Notes: generated from the letters alone by a model not told the origin. DNA of 56,039 bases from Solirubrobacteraceae bacterium (GCA_017882405.1 JADGPO010000173.1:1-56039); one strand, 5' to 3'. Shown: positions 16,277-25,894, counted from the first letter of the stretch. A program made the numbers and translations.

Positions 16277-17920
16277 TCATTCCCACTCGATCGTGCCGGG
16301 CGGCTTGGACGTGATGTCCAGCACCACCCGCCCGACCGGGCGGATCTCGTTGATCATCCGCGAGGCGATCTGCTCGAGCAGGTCGTAGGGCAGCCGCGCC
16401 CAGTCGGCCGTCATGGCGTCGTCGCTGGTGACCGCCCGGATCACGATCACGTTGCCGTACGTGCGCTCGTCGCCCTGCACGCCGACCGTCCGGATGTCGG
16501 GCAGGACGCAGAACGACTGCCACAGGTCCCGGTACAGGCCGGCCTTGCGGATCTCGTCCTGGAGGATCGCGTCGGCCTCGCGCAGCGTGTCCAGCCGCTC
16601 ACGCGTGGCCTCCCCGCCCACCACGCGTATCGCCAGCCCGGGCCCGGGGAACGGCTGGCGCCAGACCAGGCGCTTGGGCAGGCCCAGCTCCGCGCCGACG
16701 GCCCGCACCTCGTCCTTGAACAGCGCTCGTAGCGGCTCCACCAGCGAGAGCTCCAGGTCCTCGGGCAGCCCGCCGACGTTGTGATGGGACTTGATCGTGG
16801 CCGCGCCGGTGCCCCCGCCCGACTCGATCACGTCGGAGTAAAGGGTCCCCTGGACGAGGAACTGAACGTCGTCGAGCTTGGCCGCCTCCTCCTCGAACAC
16901 ACGGATGAACTCGGCCCCAATAATCTTGCGCTTGCGCTCCGGGTCCGAGACGCCCTTCAGCTTGGCCAGAAACCGGTCCTCGGCGTCGACGGCCACTAGC
17001 GGCACCTTGAAGTGGTCACGGAAGGCCGAGACGACCTGCTCGCCCTCGTTCTTGCGCATCAGGCCGTGATCGACGAACACGCAGGTCAGCTTGTCGCCGA
17101 TCGCCCGGTGGACGAGCAGCGCCGCCACGCTCGAGTCCACGCCGCCCGAGAGCCCGCAGATCGCCCGCCCCTCCCCCACCTGGGCCTGGATCCGCGCGAT
17201 CTGGTCCTCGATCACCGACGCGGCGCTCCAGTCGCGCTCGCAGCCGCACACGTCCTCCAAGAAGTTGGTCAGGACCTGCTGGCCGTAGGGCGTATGCACG
17301 ACCTCGGGGTGAAACTGGATCCCGTACACGCCGCGCTCGGTCGATTCGAACGCGGCCACCGGGGAGGCCGTCGAGGAGGCCAGCGCGGTGAACCCCGGCG
17401 GAGGGGTGAACACCGTGTCGCGATGCGACATCCAGCACGTCTGCTCGGCGGGCGTGCCCGCCAGCAGCCGTCCTTTGTCGGAGACCGTCAGCTGCGAGCG
17501 GCCAAATTCTCCCACCTCGGCTCCCTGCACCTTTCCTCCGAGCGCCAACGCGATCAGCTGCATGCCGTAGCAGATGCCGAGCACGGGAATGCCCAGCTCG
17601 AGCAGCTCGCGCTCCAGCGGGGGGGCGCCCTCGGCGTACACCGACGCGGGACCGCCCGAGAGGATCACGCCCTTGGGCCGGCGGCGAGCGACCTCGGCGG
17701 CCCCCACGTGATACGGGAGCAGCTCGGAGAACACTCCGCACTCGCGGACCCGCCGGGCGATCAGCTGCGAGTACTGGCCACCGTAGTCGAGCACCACCAC
17801 CTCGTCGGTGGCGGCACGAACTTCATCGAGCCCATCGTCCACAGGCGCGCCCCTGACCTCGCCGGACGCCTCGTCGGCGTCCAGCGCGGCGGCGGCCGAC
17901 GAGTCGCTAATCGGCGACAC
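16277..17920 (-). CDS. guaA: GMP synthase (glutamine-hydrolyzing)
   Basis: Converts XMP to GMP. At 547 residues, the class I amidotransferase domain has [16 protein letters not shown] (about 45-60), the nucleophile in GICYGMQ (Cys117) and the HPE dyad (His204, Glu206). The ATP pyrophosphatase has SGGVDSS (258-264). The C-terminal dimerisation domain ends [14 protein letters not shown] 38-residue Ala/Asp-rich extension precedes the usual start. GTG 17920 overlaps the end of guaB3 by 14 bp; an internal start near the LDYGG strand cannot be excluded. It is co-transcribed with guaB3. Confidence 0.96.
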   Translation of the reverse strand: MSPISDSSAAAALDADEASGEVRGAPVDDGLDEVRAATDEVVVLDYGGQYSQLIARRVRECGVFSELLPYHVGAAEVARRRPKGVILSGGPASVYAEGAPPLERELLELGIPVLGICYGMQLIALALGGKVQGAEVGEFGRSQLTVSDKGRLLAGTPAEQTCWMSHRDTVFTPPPGFTALASSTASPVAAFESTERGVYGIQFHPEVVHTPYGQQVLTNFLEDVCGCERDWSAASVIEDQIARIQAQVGEGRAICGLSGGVDSSVAALLVHRAIGDKLTCVFVDHGLMRKNEGEQVVSAFRDHFKVPLVAVDAEDRFLAKLKGVSDPERKRKIIGAEFIRVFEEEAAKLDDVQFLVQGTLYSDVIESGGGTGAATIKSHHNVGGLPEDLELSLVEPLRALFKDEVRAVGAELGLPKRLVWRQPFPGPGLAIRVVGGEATRERLDTLREADAILQDEIRKAGLYRDLWQSFCVLPDIRTVGVQGDERTYGNVIVIRAVTSDDAMTADWARLPYDLLEQIASRMINEIRPVGRVVLDITSKPPGTIEWE

Positions 17921-19109
17921 CCACGGCAGCGCCGCGACTGCCGGCGCCCATTCCGACGCCCTGCTCGCGCTGCAGCTGCTTGCCCTCGGTCTGCAGCGAG
18001 GGCGCCACCATCAGCTCGGCGCGGTTGAACTCCGCGATGTCACGGAATCCGCAGGTCGCCATCGAGGTGCACAGGCCGCCCATCAGGTTGAAGGTGCCGT
18101 CGTTCTCGCGTGCCGGCCCGGTGATGATCTCCTCCAGGGTGCCGTTCTGCTTGGTGGCCAGCCGGGCGCCGCGCGGCAGCGTGGGATGGAAGGTCGCCAT
18201 GCCCCAGTTGTAGCCGCGGCCGGGCGCCTCGTAGGCGCGCGCCAGGGCCGAGCCGATCATCACGGCGTCCGCACCGCAGGCGACCGCCTTGGCGATGTCA
18301 CCGCCGTTGCGCATCCCGCCGTCGGCGATCACCTTCACGTAGTCACCGGTCTCGAGCATGTGCTGCGAGCGGGCCGCGGCCACGTCGGCGATCGCCGTGG
18401 CCTGCGGGACGCCGATGCCCAGCACGCCGCGAGTGGTGCAGATCGCTCCGGGCCCGACGCCCACCAGCACGCCCGCCGCGCCGGTGCGCATCAGGTGAAG
18501 GCCGGTGTGGTAGGAGGCGCAGCCACCCACGACCACGGGGGTCGGCGCGAGCTCGCGGATGAATTCCTTGAGGTTCAGCGGCGGCCGCGACTCATCACGG
18601 GAGACGTGCTCGGCGGACACCACGGTGCCCTGGATGACGAGGATGTCGAGCCCGGCCTCCAGCGCGGTCTCGTAGTGCGCACGCACCTTCTGCGGCGTCA
18701 GCGACGCCGCGGCGACCACACCGTGGGACTTGATCTCCTCGATCCGCCGGGCGATCAGCTCCGGCTTGACCGGCTCGCGGTAGATGTCCTGCATCTCTCT
18801 CGTGGCGATGTCGGGCGAGAAGGTGGCGATCCGCTCCAGCTGCTCGTCGGCGTCCTCGTAACGGCAGTAGATGCCCTCGAGGTTGAGCACGGCGAGGCCG
18901 CCCAGCTTGCCGATCAGCCCGGCGGTCTCAGGCGAGACGACGCCGTCCAGGGCGGCCGCCAGCAGCGGCAGCTCGAACCGGTATGGACCCAGGGTCCACG
19001 TGATGTCGACATCGTCGGGGTCACGCGTGCGCCGCGATGGCACGATCGCGATGTCGTCGAATCCATAGGCCCGTCGGGCCTTCTTTCCGCGGCCGATCTC
19101 TACTTCCAT
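17907..19109 (-). CDS. guaB3: GuaB3 family IMP dehydrogenase-related protein
   Basis: A 400-residue TIM barrel of the IMPDH/GMPR family without CBS domains, matching the actinobacterial GuaB3 group. The catalytic loop [15 protein letters not shown] contains the expected Cys. Phosphate-binding parts are [16 protein letters not shown] and VMIGSALA, and the flap region ends near QNGTLEEI. The reaction is uncertain: GuaB3 members are variously reported as IMPDH- or GMP reductase-like, so I call only the family. It directly precedes guaA with overlap, supporting a role in guanine nucleotide supply. ATG 19109 lies six bases after a TACGCT box. Confidence 0.9.
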   Translation of the reverse strand: MEVEIGRGKKARRAYGFDDIAIVPSRRTRDPDDVDITWTLGPYRFELPLLAAALDGVVSPETAGLIGKLGGLAVLNLEGIYCRYEDADEQLERIATFSPDIATREMQDIYREPVKPELIARRIEEIKSHGVVAAASLTPQKVRAHYETALEAGLDILVIQGTVVSAEHVSRDESRPPLNLKEFIRELAPTPVVVGGCASYHTGLHLMRTGAAGVLVGVGPGAICTTRGVLGIGVPQATAIADVAAARSQHMLETGDYVKVIADGGMRNGGDIAKAVACGADAVMIGSALARAYEAPGRGYNWGMATFHPTLPRGARLATKQNGTLEEIITGPARENDGTFNLMGGLCTSMATCGFRDIAEFNRAELMVAPSLQTEGKQLQREQGVGMGAGSRGAAVGVAD

Positions 19110-19115
19110 CGCGGA

Positions 19116-19121
19116 AGCGTA
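19116..19121 (-). promoter_or_regulatory. TACGCT -10-like box before guaB3
   Basis: On the minus strand TACGCT is followed by six bases and ATG 19109. No ribosome site is seen, so a leaderless transcript is likely. The 137-base gap between guaB3 and the 1-phosphofructokinase gene holds no other feature I can support. Confidence 0.4.
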
Positions 19122-19246
19122 GAACGCGGGTCGGACGGCGTGGAGAGGACGATGGCGGCAATCATCGGGCGTTCGATCCTAGCAGTGCCCCATGCCCCCT
19201 CCCGGCCGCCCAGGCGGTGAATCAGCCGCAGCTTGCGGCGTTCGGA

Positions 19247-20206
19247 TCAGCCCAGTTCTGGGCTCATCTCCAGCGTCTGGGACTCGACCACGCCGAGCAG
19301 CCGCTGCACCTGCGCGGGATCGACGATGCCGGCGCCGAAGTGATGGGTCGACTCCGCTCCGCAGGCGACGCCGAAGCGCAAGCAGTCGAGCGGTGACTGG
19401 TCTCCGTAGCGCGCCGCCACGTAGCCGGCCAGGAACGCATCACCCGAGCCCACCGCGGAGCGCGCCTCCTGCTCCTCGATGCGGACGCGGTACACCACCG
19501 GGGAGCCGGCGTCGAAGATCCGGGCATAGCAGCCGTCGGGAACGGTCATGATCGCCTCGTGCGCGCCCTGCCGGGTCATCTCCAGCACGGCTGACGCGCG
19601 GTCGTCGACGTCGTTGAACTCGTGGCCGACCAGCTCCTCGGCCTCGAGCTCGTTGGGCGAGACCAGATCGGGTTCGGCGCGCATCGACAGGCGCAGCGGC
19701 TCGCCGTCGGAATCGATCATCGTCGTAACCCCGAGCCGGCGGACGTCGCGGATCAGCGAGTAGTACACGTCCTGCTCGACGCCCCGCGGAAGGCTGCCGG
19801 CGAACACGCAGATGCTCGCGCCCTGCGCCAGGTACAGGAGCTTCTCCCGGAACAGCTCCAGCTCCTGTGCGGAGACGGCAGGCCCCCGCTCGTTGATCTC
19901 GGTCTGCAGACCGGTCGTGGGGTCGAGCACCGCCGTGTTGGTCCGCGACTCGTCGAAGATGCGCACGAAGTCGTTGAGGATCGACTCGTCGTTGAGCGCC
20001 TCGACGATCCGCGTGCCGGTCGCTCCGCCGGCCAGCCCGGTGGCGATCACGGGCTGCCCCAGGCGCTTGATCGCCCGCGCGATGTTCACGCCCTTGCCCC
20101 CCGGCATCGTGGTCTGGTCGACCGTGCGGTGCCGCCTGCCCGGGGTGAAGCTCGGAACCTCGAGCGTCTTGTCCATCGCGGCGTTGAGCGTGACGGTGAT
20201 GATCAT
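19247..20206 (-). CDS. 1-phosphofructokinase family hexose kinase
   Basis: PfkB/ribokinase-family kinase, 319 residues, most like FruK/LacC-type 1-phosphofructokinases. Seen: TLNAAMDKTLEV, the substrate motif MPGGKGVNIARAIKRLG, VSPNELEAEELVG, and the catalytic GSGDAFLAG with its base Asp. No phosphotransferase (PTS) gene is adjacent, so the substrate may be fructose-1-phosphate, tagatose-6-phosphate or fructose-6-phosphate. It overlaps dacA by 4 bp, an unusual partnership of sugar kinase and cell-wall peptidase. Confidence 0.88.
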   Translation of the reverse strand: MIITVTLNAAMDKTLEVPSFTPGRRHRTVDQTTMPGGKGVNIARAIKRLGQPVIATGLAGGATGTRIVEALNDESILNDFVRIFDESRTNTAVLDPTTGLQTEINERGPAVSAQELELFREKLLYLAQGASICVFAGSLPRGVEQDVYYSLIRDVRRLGVTTMIDSDGEPLRLSMRAEPDLVSPNELEAEELVGHEFNDVDDRASAVLEMTRQGAHEAIMTVPDGCYARIFDAGSPVVYRVRIEEQEARSAVGSGDAFLAGYVAARYGDQSPLDCLRFGVACGAESTHHFGAGIVDPAQVQRLLGVVESQTLEMSPELG

Positions 20207-21453
20207 GCTGCCTCCAGTTTGCCCGGTCGCTGGCGCCGGCGACGGCGTGCCAGGCCGACCGCGGTCAGCACCAGCACAAGCACCACCACGATGACCAGCA
20301 GCATCAGTGGCTTGGTGACGAAGCGCGCGGCGATCGTGAGCCCGCTGACGGCGGGGAGCGCGCGCCCCAGCACCAGCGGAATGCGGGCGACCGGCCGGCC
20401 GGCGGCGAGCACCACGGCCGTGCCGACGACCGACTGACCGGGCAGTGGGCCGACCAGCTGGCGAGGAGCCCGCACCAGGATCCGGACGCGCGTCGAGCGG
20501 GCGAGGATGCGCGTGAAGCTGCGCGAGGCGCGCACGACGGCGTGCTGGCCCGGACTGTCGCGCACTGTCGGACGCGCCATCACCTCGCCGGCGTGCACCG
20601 GTGTCAGCGGACGGAAGTTGGCAAAGCCGTAATTCAGAAGGGCCATGGTGTTGGCATCGCGCGCGCTTTCACTATCGGTCCCCAGCACCGCGCTTATAAG
20701 TGTCATGCCGTTTCTGTGCCCGGACGCGACTAGAACGTAACCGGCGTCTAGCGTGTGTCCAGTCTTGACGCCGTCGATCCACGGAAATTGGGCGACCAGA
20801 GCGTTGCGGTTGACGACATCGTGCTGGGGCCCGGTCCGCAGCACGGCATGGGGCAGGTCGACGATCCGGGCGAAGAACCTGGAGTGCGTCAGGTCGTAGT
20901 CGGCCAGCTTGACCAGATCGGCCGCGGTCGAGTAATTGCCGGCGGTGTCGAGCCCGATCGGCGTGGCGTAGTGAGTGTGCTTGAGCCCGAGCTGACTCGC
21001 CCGCGCGTTCATCATGCCCACGAACCGCGCCACCGACCCGTGACCGACGTTGTAGGCGAGGTCCTGCGCGGCATCGTCGGCGCTGGGCAGCATCAGCGCG
21101 ATCACCAGATCGTGCGCGCTCATCCGGTCGCCCGGCCGCAGCCCGATCTGCGAGTCGGTGGGCGCCGAGTAGTAGTTGGGCTGGGTGAACATTGTCCCCA
21201 GGTGGTGCACGTGCTCGAGCACGATCAGCGCCGTCATCAGCTTGGTCGTCGAGGCGATCGCCGACTCCCGGTTGAGGTTGTCTCCGTAGAGCATCTGGCC
21301 GGTGCTGGGCGAAAACAGCGCGGCCGAGCGCACGCCGAGTCGCGGCGGCGACTGTGCCCGCGACCGGGTGGGCGCCATCACCATGATCGCGAGGCACAGC
21401 GTGGCCGCGAGGCACAGCGTCGCGGCCACTCGCCGAGTGGCCTCGGGCGTCAC
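20203..21453 (-). CDS. dacA: D-alanyl-D-alanine carboxypeptidase (S11 family)
   Basis: Penicillin-binding protein trimming peptidoglycan stem peptides outside the membrane, 416 residues. Signal peptide at residues 1-33; SxxK motif ASTTK (Ser68, Lys71); KTG at 230-232; C-terminal transmembrane anchor (about 375-400) with a basic tail. The second active-site motif, normally S-x-N, reads S-A-D (Ser124-Asp126), which could alter acyl-enzyme turnover. The signal peptide contains a tandem duplication. It overlaps both the LysM gene upstream and the sugar-kinase gene downstream by 4 bp. Confidence 0.9.
   Translation of the reverse strand: MTPEATRRVAATLCLAATLCLAIMVMAPTRSRAQSPPRLGVRSAALFSPSTGQMLYGDNLNRESAIASTTKLMTALIVLEHVHHLGTMFTQPNYYSAPTDSQIGLRPGDRMSAHDLVIALMLPSADDAAQDLAYNVGHGSVARFVGMMNARASQLGLKHTHYATPIGLDTAGNYSTAADLVKLADYDLTHSRFFARIVDLPHAVLRTGPQHDVVNRNALVAQFPWIDGVKTGHTLDAGYVLVASGHRNGMTLISAVLGTDSESARDANTMALLNYGFANFRPLTPVHAGEVMARPTVRDSPGQHAVVRASRSFTRILARSTRVRILVRAPRQLVGPLPGQSVVGTAVVLAAGRPVARIPLVLGRALPAVSGLTIAARFVTKPLMLLVIVVVLVLVLTAVGLARRRRRQRPGKLEAA
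21388..21420. repeat. 18-bp-period tandem duplication in the dacA signal peptide
   Basis: The 15-mer CGCGAGGCACAGCGT occurs at 21388-21402 and again at 21406-21420. In dacA it encodes a repeated Ala-Thr-Leu-Cys-Leu-Ala unit and lengthens the hydrophobic core of the signal peptide by six residues, in frame. It looks like a slippage duplication. Confidence 0.85.
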
Positions 21454-21770
21454 CGTCGAAGCCTCAGCCGCTGACCGGTCTGCAGGCTGTAGGGCGGAGT
21501 CGACACCGAGGGGTTCAACGAGGTCAGACGACCCAGCGGGACGCCCGTCTTGACGGCGATCGAACTCAGCGTGTCGCCCGACTTGACGACGTAGAACTTC
21601 GCCGTCGCCTTGGGCTTGCGGTGGTGACGGCCGGTGGGCCGCAACGTGGTGCCGGACTTGGTCACGGTCGTCGTCTGCTTGGCGACGGTGGAATGCACGA
21701 TCAGATAGACCCCCACGGCCACCGCGGCGAGGGCGAGCGGCGCAAGCAAGCGCGCGAATAGTCGCACCAT
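21450..21770 (-). CDS. membrane-anchored LysM domain protein
   Basis: A 106-residue peptidoglycan-binding protein. An N-terminal transmembrane or signal-anchor helix (about residues 7-28) is followed by a Thr/basic linker with a His/Arg-rich patch (RPTGRHHRKPK). One LysM domain (about 58-104) follows, with YVVKSGDTLSSIA and a LNPSV motif. It overlaps dacA by 4 bp, so the two probably act together at the wall. ATG 21770 lies nine bases after a TATGAT box on this strand, suggesting a very short leader. Confidence 0.88.
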   Translation of the reverse strand: MVRLFARLLAPLALAAVAVGVYLIVHSTVAKQTTTVTKSGTTLRPTGRHHRKPKATAKFYVVKSGDTLSSIAVKTGVPLGRLTSLNPSVSTPPYSLQTGQRLRLRR

Positions 21771-21843
21771 CCCGCGGCGATCATACAGTCGCCCGAAAAC
21801 GCCTCCTGCACGGCCCGTCGCACCGGATCGCAGTGGCGGACCG

Positions 21844-22809
21844 TTACGAGTACAGGCCCCAGATCAGCTCGCGCAACCGCTGTGCCTCGCGCTGCGCGCT
21901 GCCCGCCGGATCATCGCCCTGCTGCTCGTGGGCATAGACGACGGCCCGCGAGGCCGCCACCAGCCCACCGGCCGGGCCCGGCGCGAACGCCGGCGCCAGT
22001 CCGCCTCCACTGGCTCCCTGCGGACCCATTCCGGGCAGCAGCATCACCGCCGCGGGCATCTTTGACCGCAGGCGCTCCAGGTGCTCGGGAGCCGTGGCCC
22101 CGGTGACCGCCCCGACGTCACCCAGGCCGGAGCGCCCGATGCCTGGCCGGCCCAGTTCGTCGACGAATCCGGCCACCAGGTCGCTGACCGCCTCTCCCGT
22201 CGCCAGCTCACGATCCTGGATGTCGGCGGCGCCACGATTGGACGTACGCGTCAGCACCAGCAGCCCGGCGCCTTGTGCCCGCGCCGCGTCGACCAGCGGA
22301 GCCAGCGAGTCGCGGCCCAGCAGTGGGTTCGCGGTCAGCGCGTCGGCGCCGAGGCCCGGAACGTCCCCGAAGGGCGTGGGGGTGGACCCGAAGAACGCCT
22401 GTCCATAGGCCTTGGCGGAGATGTCGATGTCACCCCGCTTCGCGTCGGCGATCACCATCAGCCCCCGTTCGTGGGCATCGCGGATCACCTCGCCGAGCGC
22501 CGACCACCCGGGCGCACCCAGGCGTTCGAAGCAGGCCACCTGCGGCTTGACGGCCACGCATTCTCCGCCGGCCGCTTCCAGCAGGAGCCGGCAGTGCGCG
22601 GCGACCGCGCGGCCGGCCCGCTCGGCAGCGCCCCCGGCGTCGCCTCGCGACGGTCCTCCGGACTCGGCCAGTTCAAGAGCCCGGGGCCAAAGCCGGGCGG
22701 GATCGGGATCGATCCCCAGGACGATCTGGGATCGTCGCTCTCTGACCCGGTCGGTCAGTCGGTCGCCGAAGAACTCGTGACCGGCGCCGGCTCGATCGGG
22801 TGCCTGCAT
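21844..22809 (-). CDS. pyrF: orotidine 5'-phosphate decarboxylase, type 2
   Basis: Converts OMP to UMP, the last step of de novo pyrimidine synthesis. At 321 residues it has LGIDPDP near residue 32, VKPQVACFE (about 88-96), and the catalytic ADAKRGDI loop (Lys124). GANPLLGRDSL-like sequence and a GMGPQGA phosphate-binding segment follow. The Ala/Gly-rich region around residues 50-70 is longer than usual. It lies 68 bp downstream of the HU gene on the same strand. No other pyr gene is in the window. Confidence 0.93.
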   Translation of the reverse strand: MQAPDRAGAGHEFFGDRLTDRVRERRSQIVLGIDPDPARLWPRALELAESGGPSRGDAGGAAERAGRAVAAHCRLLLEAAGGECVAVKPQVACFERLGAPGWSALGEVIRDAHERGLMVIADAKRGDIDISAKAYGQAFFGSTPTPFGDVPGLGADALTANPLLGRDSLAPLVDAARAQGAGLLVLTRTSNRGAADIQDRELATGEAVSDLVAGFVDELGRPGIGRSGLGDVGAVTGATAPEHLERLRSKMPAAVMLLPGMGPQGASGGGLAPAFAPGPAGGLVAASRAVVYAHEQQGDDPAGSAQREAQRLRELIWGLYS

Positions 22810-22877
22810 CGCATCGGCGGTCTGACCCAGGTGGGACGAACTCGGGGCCAGACCGGCCGTGGCTGCGATCGCTTGCG

Positions 22878-23150
22878 CTATTTGACTGCCTTCTTCAGCG
22901 CCGCGCCGGCCGTGAACTTCGGGACTTTGGAGGCCGCGATCTGGATCTTCTCGCCGGTGGCCGGGTTGCGACCTTCGCGAGCGCTCCGGCTGGAGACGCT
23001 GAACTTGCCGAAGCCGGAGAAGACGACGTCACTGCCGCGCTTGAGCGCGCCCTCGATCGTCTCCAGCATCGCGTCCACCGCGTCGCCGGCGTCCTTCTTG
23101 GTCAAGCCAGCGCGGTCCGCGACCTGGTCTACGAATTCAGATTTCGTCAC
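22878..23150 (-). CDS. hup: HU family DNA-binding protein
   Basis: A 90-residue histone-like protein that bends and compacts DNA as a dimer. Seen: MTKSEFVDQVADRAGLTKK, the GFGKFSV turn, and the beta-arm R-x-x-R-N-P-A-T-G-E with flanking arginines. It lacks the long Lys/Ala tail of mycobacterial HupB. The start is GTG 23150 with a strong AGGAGG a few bases upstream after an A-rich run, which predicts high translation. Confidence 0.96.
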   Translation of the reverse strand: MTKSEFVDQVADRAGLTKKDAGDAVDAMLETIEGALKRGSDVVFSGFGKFSVSSRSAREGRNPATGEKIQIAASKVPKFTAGAALKKAVK

Positions 23151-23344
23151 TGCTCCTCCTTTTTTGCCCTTTCGTAGGAAACGACGAAGCTAACACGGTT
23201 GGCGGACAACGCTCCCTCCCCGTTCCGCCGTAGGTTCCATTCTCACCAGCCACCGCGGCCCGGCGGGGGCCGATCAACTGCAGATTTCCGCAATTTGCGG
23301 GAATCGGTAGCGGCCAATGGGCGGCATCCCCGCCGGTGGCCACA

Positions 23345-23494
23345 ATGTCGGCCGTGAACCTCGGCCGAATCGCATGGCTGGTCACGGTGTTCTCCTGTGT
23401 GCTGATCGCCGCGATCCTGCTGCTCCAGGGCTACTACGGCTACGCCGGCGTGACCTTCGCCGTCGCCCTGTCGGCTGCCATCAACCTCACCTGA
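23345..23494 (+). CDS. small hydrophobic membrane protein (49 residues)
   Basis: ATG 23345 opens a 49-codon frame: a short polar start (MSAVNLGR), a transmembrane helix (about residues 9-28), the linker QGYYGYAG, then a second hydrophobic stretch (about 36-46) ending INLT. G/C-biased third positions support real coding. It is divergent from the HU gene, with 194 bp between the starts, and convergent with the CDF transporter gene. Two short helices suggest a membrane hairpin. I do not recognise a named family. Confidence 0.55.
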   Translation: MSAVNLGRIAWLVTVFSCVLIAAILLLQGYYGYAGVTFAVALSAAINLT

Positions 23495-23556
23495 AGACGC
23501 GTCCCGCGCCCAGGGTGTTTGCGCGAGAACGCCGGCGCCGGAAGCGACAGCCCGCG

Positions 23557-24513
23557 TCAGCCCGGGCTGGCCGGATCGGCGCCGGGCTGGGCGACCAGGA
23601 CCTCGCCGGGACGAACGCGATCCTCGGGCTCGAGGTGGATCAGGACGTCCGTGCTTCCGGCAAGGTGATCGCCGATCAGGTCCTGCAGCTCGTGGGCGAC
23701 GCGGTGCGCGTCCTCCAGCGAGGTGCCGCCCTTGAACTGGACGTGCAGGTCGACATAGCGACGCGAGCCCGCGCGGCGCGTGCGCAGCTCGTGGTAGCCG
23801 ACGACGCCGCTGGCCGAGACGGCCTCGATCGCTTCGCGGATCGCCTCGATCTCGCTGGGCGGCAGCGACTCGTCGACGAGCACCCGCGAGGACTGGGTGA
23901 GCAGCCGCACGCCGGTGGTGACGACCACGACGGCCACCGCCAGGGCGACCACCGGATCGATCCACTCGGCGCCGGTGACCTGGACCAGCACCAGGCCGAC
24001 CAGCACCGCGGCCGAGGTGAGCGCGTCCGTGCCCAGGTGGGCGGCGTCGCCGGCGAGGGCGGGAGAGCCGGTGCGTTTGGCCGCCCGGGCCAGGCGCACG
24101 GAGACCGTGACGTTGACGGCCAGCGAGACGCCGATCACGGCGATGCCGACGCCGACGGTCTGCACCCGCCCGTGGTTGATCAGGTGGCGGATCGCCTCGA
24201 AGGCGATCGCTGCCGAGCCGACCAGGATCAGGATCCCCTCGATCGCCGCCGCCAGGTTCTCGATCTTCTCGTGGCCGTAGCGATGCGACTCGTCGGCGGG
24301 CTCGTCGGCCTTGCGAACCGAGAAGAAGGCCACGATCGAGGCGACCAGGTCGATGCTGGAGTGCACCGCTTCGGTGAGGATCGCCACCGAGCCGGTGATC
24401 GTGCCCGCGAACAGCTTGAGCAGGATCAGCGTGGCGTTGGAGATGACCGACAGCGCGGCGGTGCGGACCTTCAGCTGCCCGTCGCCGGCGGTCGCCGGGG
24501 ATAGGGAGCTCAC
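23557..24513 (-). CDS. cation diffusion facilitator family transporter
   Basis: Proton-coupled efflux of a divalent metal (Zn, Fe, Mn or Co) across the plasma membrane. At 318 residues it has about six transmembrane helices with metal-site HxxxD motifs in EAVHSSID and DAAHLGTD, a His-containing loop (ESHRYGHEKIE), and a C-terminal cytoplasmic ferredoxin-like domain from about residue 205 (YHELRTRRAGSRRYVDLHV). GTG 24513 is chosen because it overlaps the rdgB stop by 4 bp. The metal cannot be read from the sequence. Confidence 0.9.
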   Translation of the reverse strand: MSSLSPATAGDGQLKVRTAALSVISNATLILLKLFAGTITGSVAILTEAVHSSIDLVASIVAFFSVRKADEPADESHRYGHEKIENLAAAIEGILILVGSAAIAFEAIRHLINHGRVQTVGVGIAVIGVSLAVNVTVSVRLARAAKRTGSPALAGDAAHLGTDALTSAAVLVGLVLVQVTGAEWIDPVVALAVAVVVVTTGVRLLTQSSRVLVDESLPPSEIEAIREAIEAVSASGVVGYHELRTRRAGSRRYVDLHVQFKGGTSLEDAHRVAHELQDLIGDHLAGSTDVLIHLEPEDRVRPGEVLVAQPGADPASPG

Positions 24514-25106
24514 CGCGGCGCCCCCGGCAACCACCTCAGCAGCTCCGACACGGCAGCGCCCCGGTGGCTGAGCCTGTCCTTCTCGGCGTCGCTGAGCTCG
24601 GACATCGTGCGCCCTGACGGCTCGCCGTCGGGCAGGAAGGCCGGGTCATAGCCGAACCCGCCGTCGCCGCGGCCCTCGGCCGCCAGCCGCCCGGTGCAGT
24701 AGCCGAAGAACAACTGCTCGACGCCGGCCGCCGGATCGACGTAGACCAGCGCGCAGACGTAGCGCAGCGCGCTGCCGGCCGGCGCCTCGCGCATCAGCTT
24801 GGCCAGGTTCTCCTCGTCGCTGGCCCGCGGGCCCGCGTAGCGCGCCGAGTACACGCCGGGGCGACCGTCGAGCGCCGCCGCCTCGATCCCGGAGTCGTCG
24901 GCGATCGCTGCTCGGCCTGTTCCGGCCGCGGCCGCGCGAGCCTTGGCCAGCGCGTTGTCGGCGAAGGTCTCTCCGTCCTCCGGCGGCAGCACCACCTCGT
25001 CGACAAGCGACGTGACCTCGATTCCGGCCGGCGCCAGCAGCCGCGCGAACTCGCGCAGCTTGTGGGGGCTACGGGTGGCGAGGACCAGTGACCGGGGGGC
25101 GCTCAT
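24510..25106 (-). CDS. rdgB: XTP/dITP diphosphatase (RdgB/HAM1 family)
   Basis: House-cleaning enzyme hydrolysing dITP and XTP to monophosphates. At 198 residues it starts MSAPRSLVLATRSPHK, with the lysine-containing substrate motif, then IADDSGIE (metal-binding acids), GRPGVYSARYAG and GFGYDPAF. ATG 25106 gives the standard length; a TTG at 25127 that overlaps the rph stop would add seven residues. The rph-rdgB pairing is common across bacteria and fits the operon murI-rph-rdgB-CDF here. Confidence 0.93.
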   Translation of the reverse strand: MSAPRSLVLATRSPHKLREFARLLAPAGIEVTSLVDEVVLPPEDGETFADNALAKARAAAAGTGRAAIADDSGIEAAALDGRPGVYSARYAGPRASDEENLAKLMREAPAGSALRYVCALVYVDPAAGVEQLFFGYCTGRLAAEGRGDGGFGYDPAFLPDGEPSGRTMSELSDAEKDRLSHRGAAVSELLRWLPGAPR

Positions 25107-25123
25107 GGCCGACAGGCCGAGGC

Positions 25124-25894
25124 TCAACGCGCGGCGGCGGCGGAGACCGTCTCGGACTGCAGCACGCGCAGCGCCTCGATGCCTCCGGCGGCCAGGGCCA
25201 GCAGATCGTCGAGATGGGCGCGCGACAGCGGCGTGCGCTCGGCCGTGGCCTGGACCTCGACCAGGCCGCCGTCGCCCGTCATCACGACGTTGGCGTCGAC
25301 CTCGGCGGTCGAGTCCTCGGAGTAGTCCAGGTCGAGCAGGGCGACACCGTCCACGATCCCGGCCGAGACGGCGGCAACCGTGCCGGTGAGCGGCGTGCGC
25401 TGCAGCGGGCCCTCGGCGATGAGCCGGTTGCAGGCCAGCTCCAGGGCCACCATGCCACCCGTGATCGACGCGCAGCGCGTGCCGCCATCGGCCTGCAGCA
25501 CGTCGCAGTCGATGTAGATGGTGCGCTCACCCAGCGCCTCGAAATCGATCACCCCGCGCAGCGAGCGCCCGATCAGGCGCTGGATCTCCACCGAGCGGCC
25601 GTCGGGACGACCCTTGGTGACCTCGCGCTGCTTGCGGGCGCCGGTGGACGCGGGGAGCATCCCGTACTCGGCGGTCACCCAGCCGCGCCCGGACTTGGCC
25701 AGCCAGCGCGGCACGCCCTCCTGCACCGACGCCGTGCAGATCACGCGCGTCTCGCCCATCGAGATCAGCGCCGAGCCGGTGGCGGTGCGCACGAAGCCGG
25801 CCTCGATCGTCACCGGGCGCAGCCCGTCGACCGGCCGGCGGTAACTGCGATCCCGGGCGATCTCGCGCGCTGCCGCGTCCGGGCCGGCGCTCAC
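25124..25894 (-). CDS. rph: ribonuclease PH
   Basis: Phosphorolytic 3'-to-5' exoribonuclease that trims tRNA 3' ends and forms a hexameric ring. At 256 residues it has SYRRPVDGLRPV, ALISMGETRVICTASV, the GRSLRGVIDFEALGERTIYIDCDVL region (in pieces), and LDLDYSEDSTAEVD. The GTG 25894 start overlaps murI by 4 bp. The N-terminus is about 12 residues longer than typical. It probably works on the same tRNA ends as the nucleotidyltransferase-like gene elsewhere in the window. Confidence 0.94.
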   Translation of the reverse strand: MSAGPDAAAREIARDRSYRRPVDGLRPVTIEAGFVRTATGSALISMGETRVICTASVQEGVPRWLAKSGRGWVTAEYGMLPASTGARKQREVTKGRPDGRSVEIQRLIGRSLRGVIDFEALGERTIYIDCDVLQADGGTRCASITGGMVALELACNRLIAEGPLQRTPLTGTVAAVSAGIVDGVALLDLDYSEDSTAEVDANVVMTGDGGLVEVQATAERTPLSRAHLDDLLALAAGGIEALRVLQSETVSAAAAR

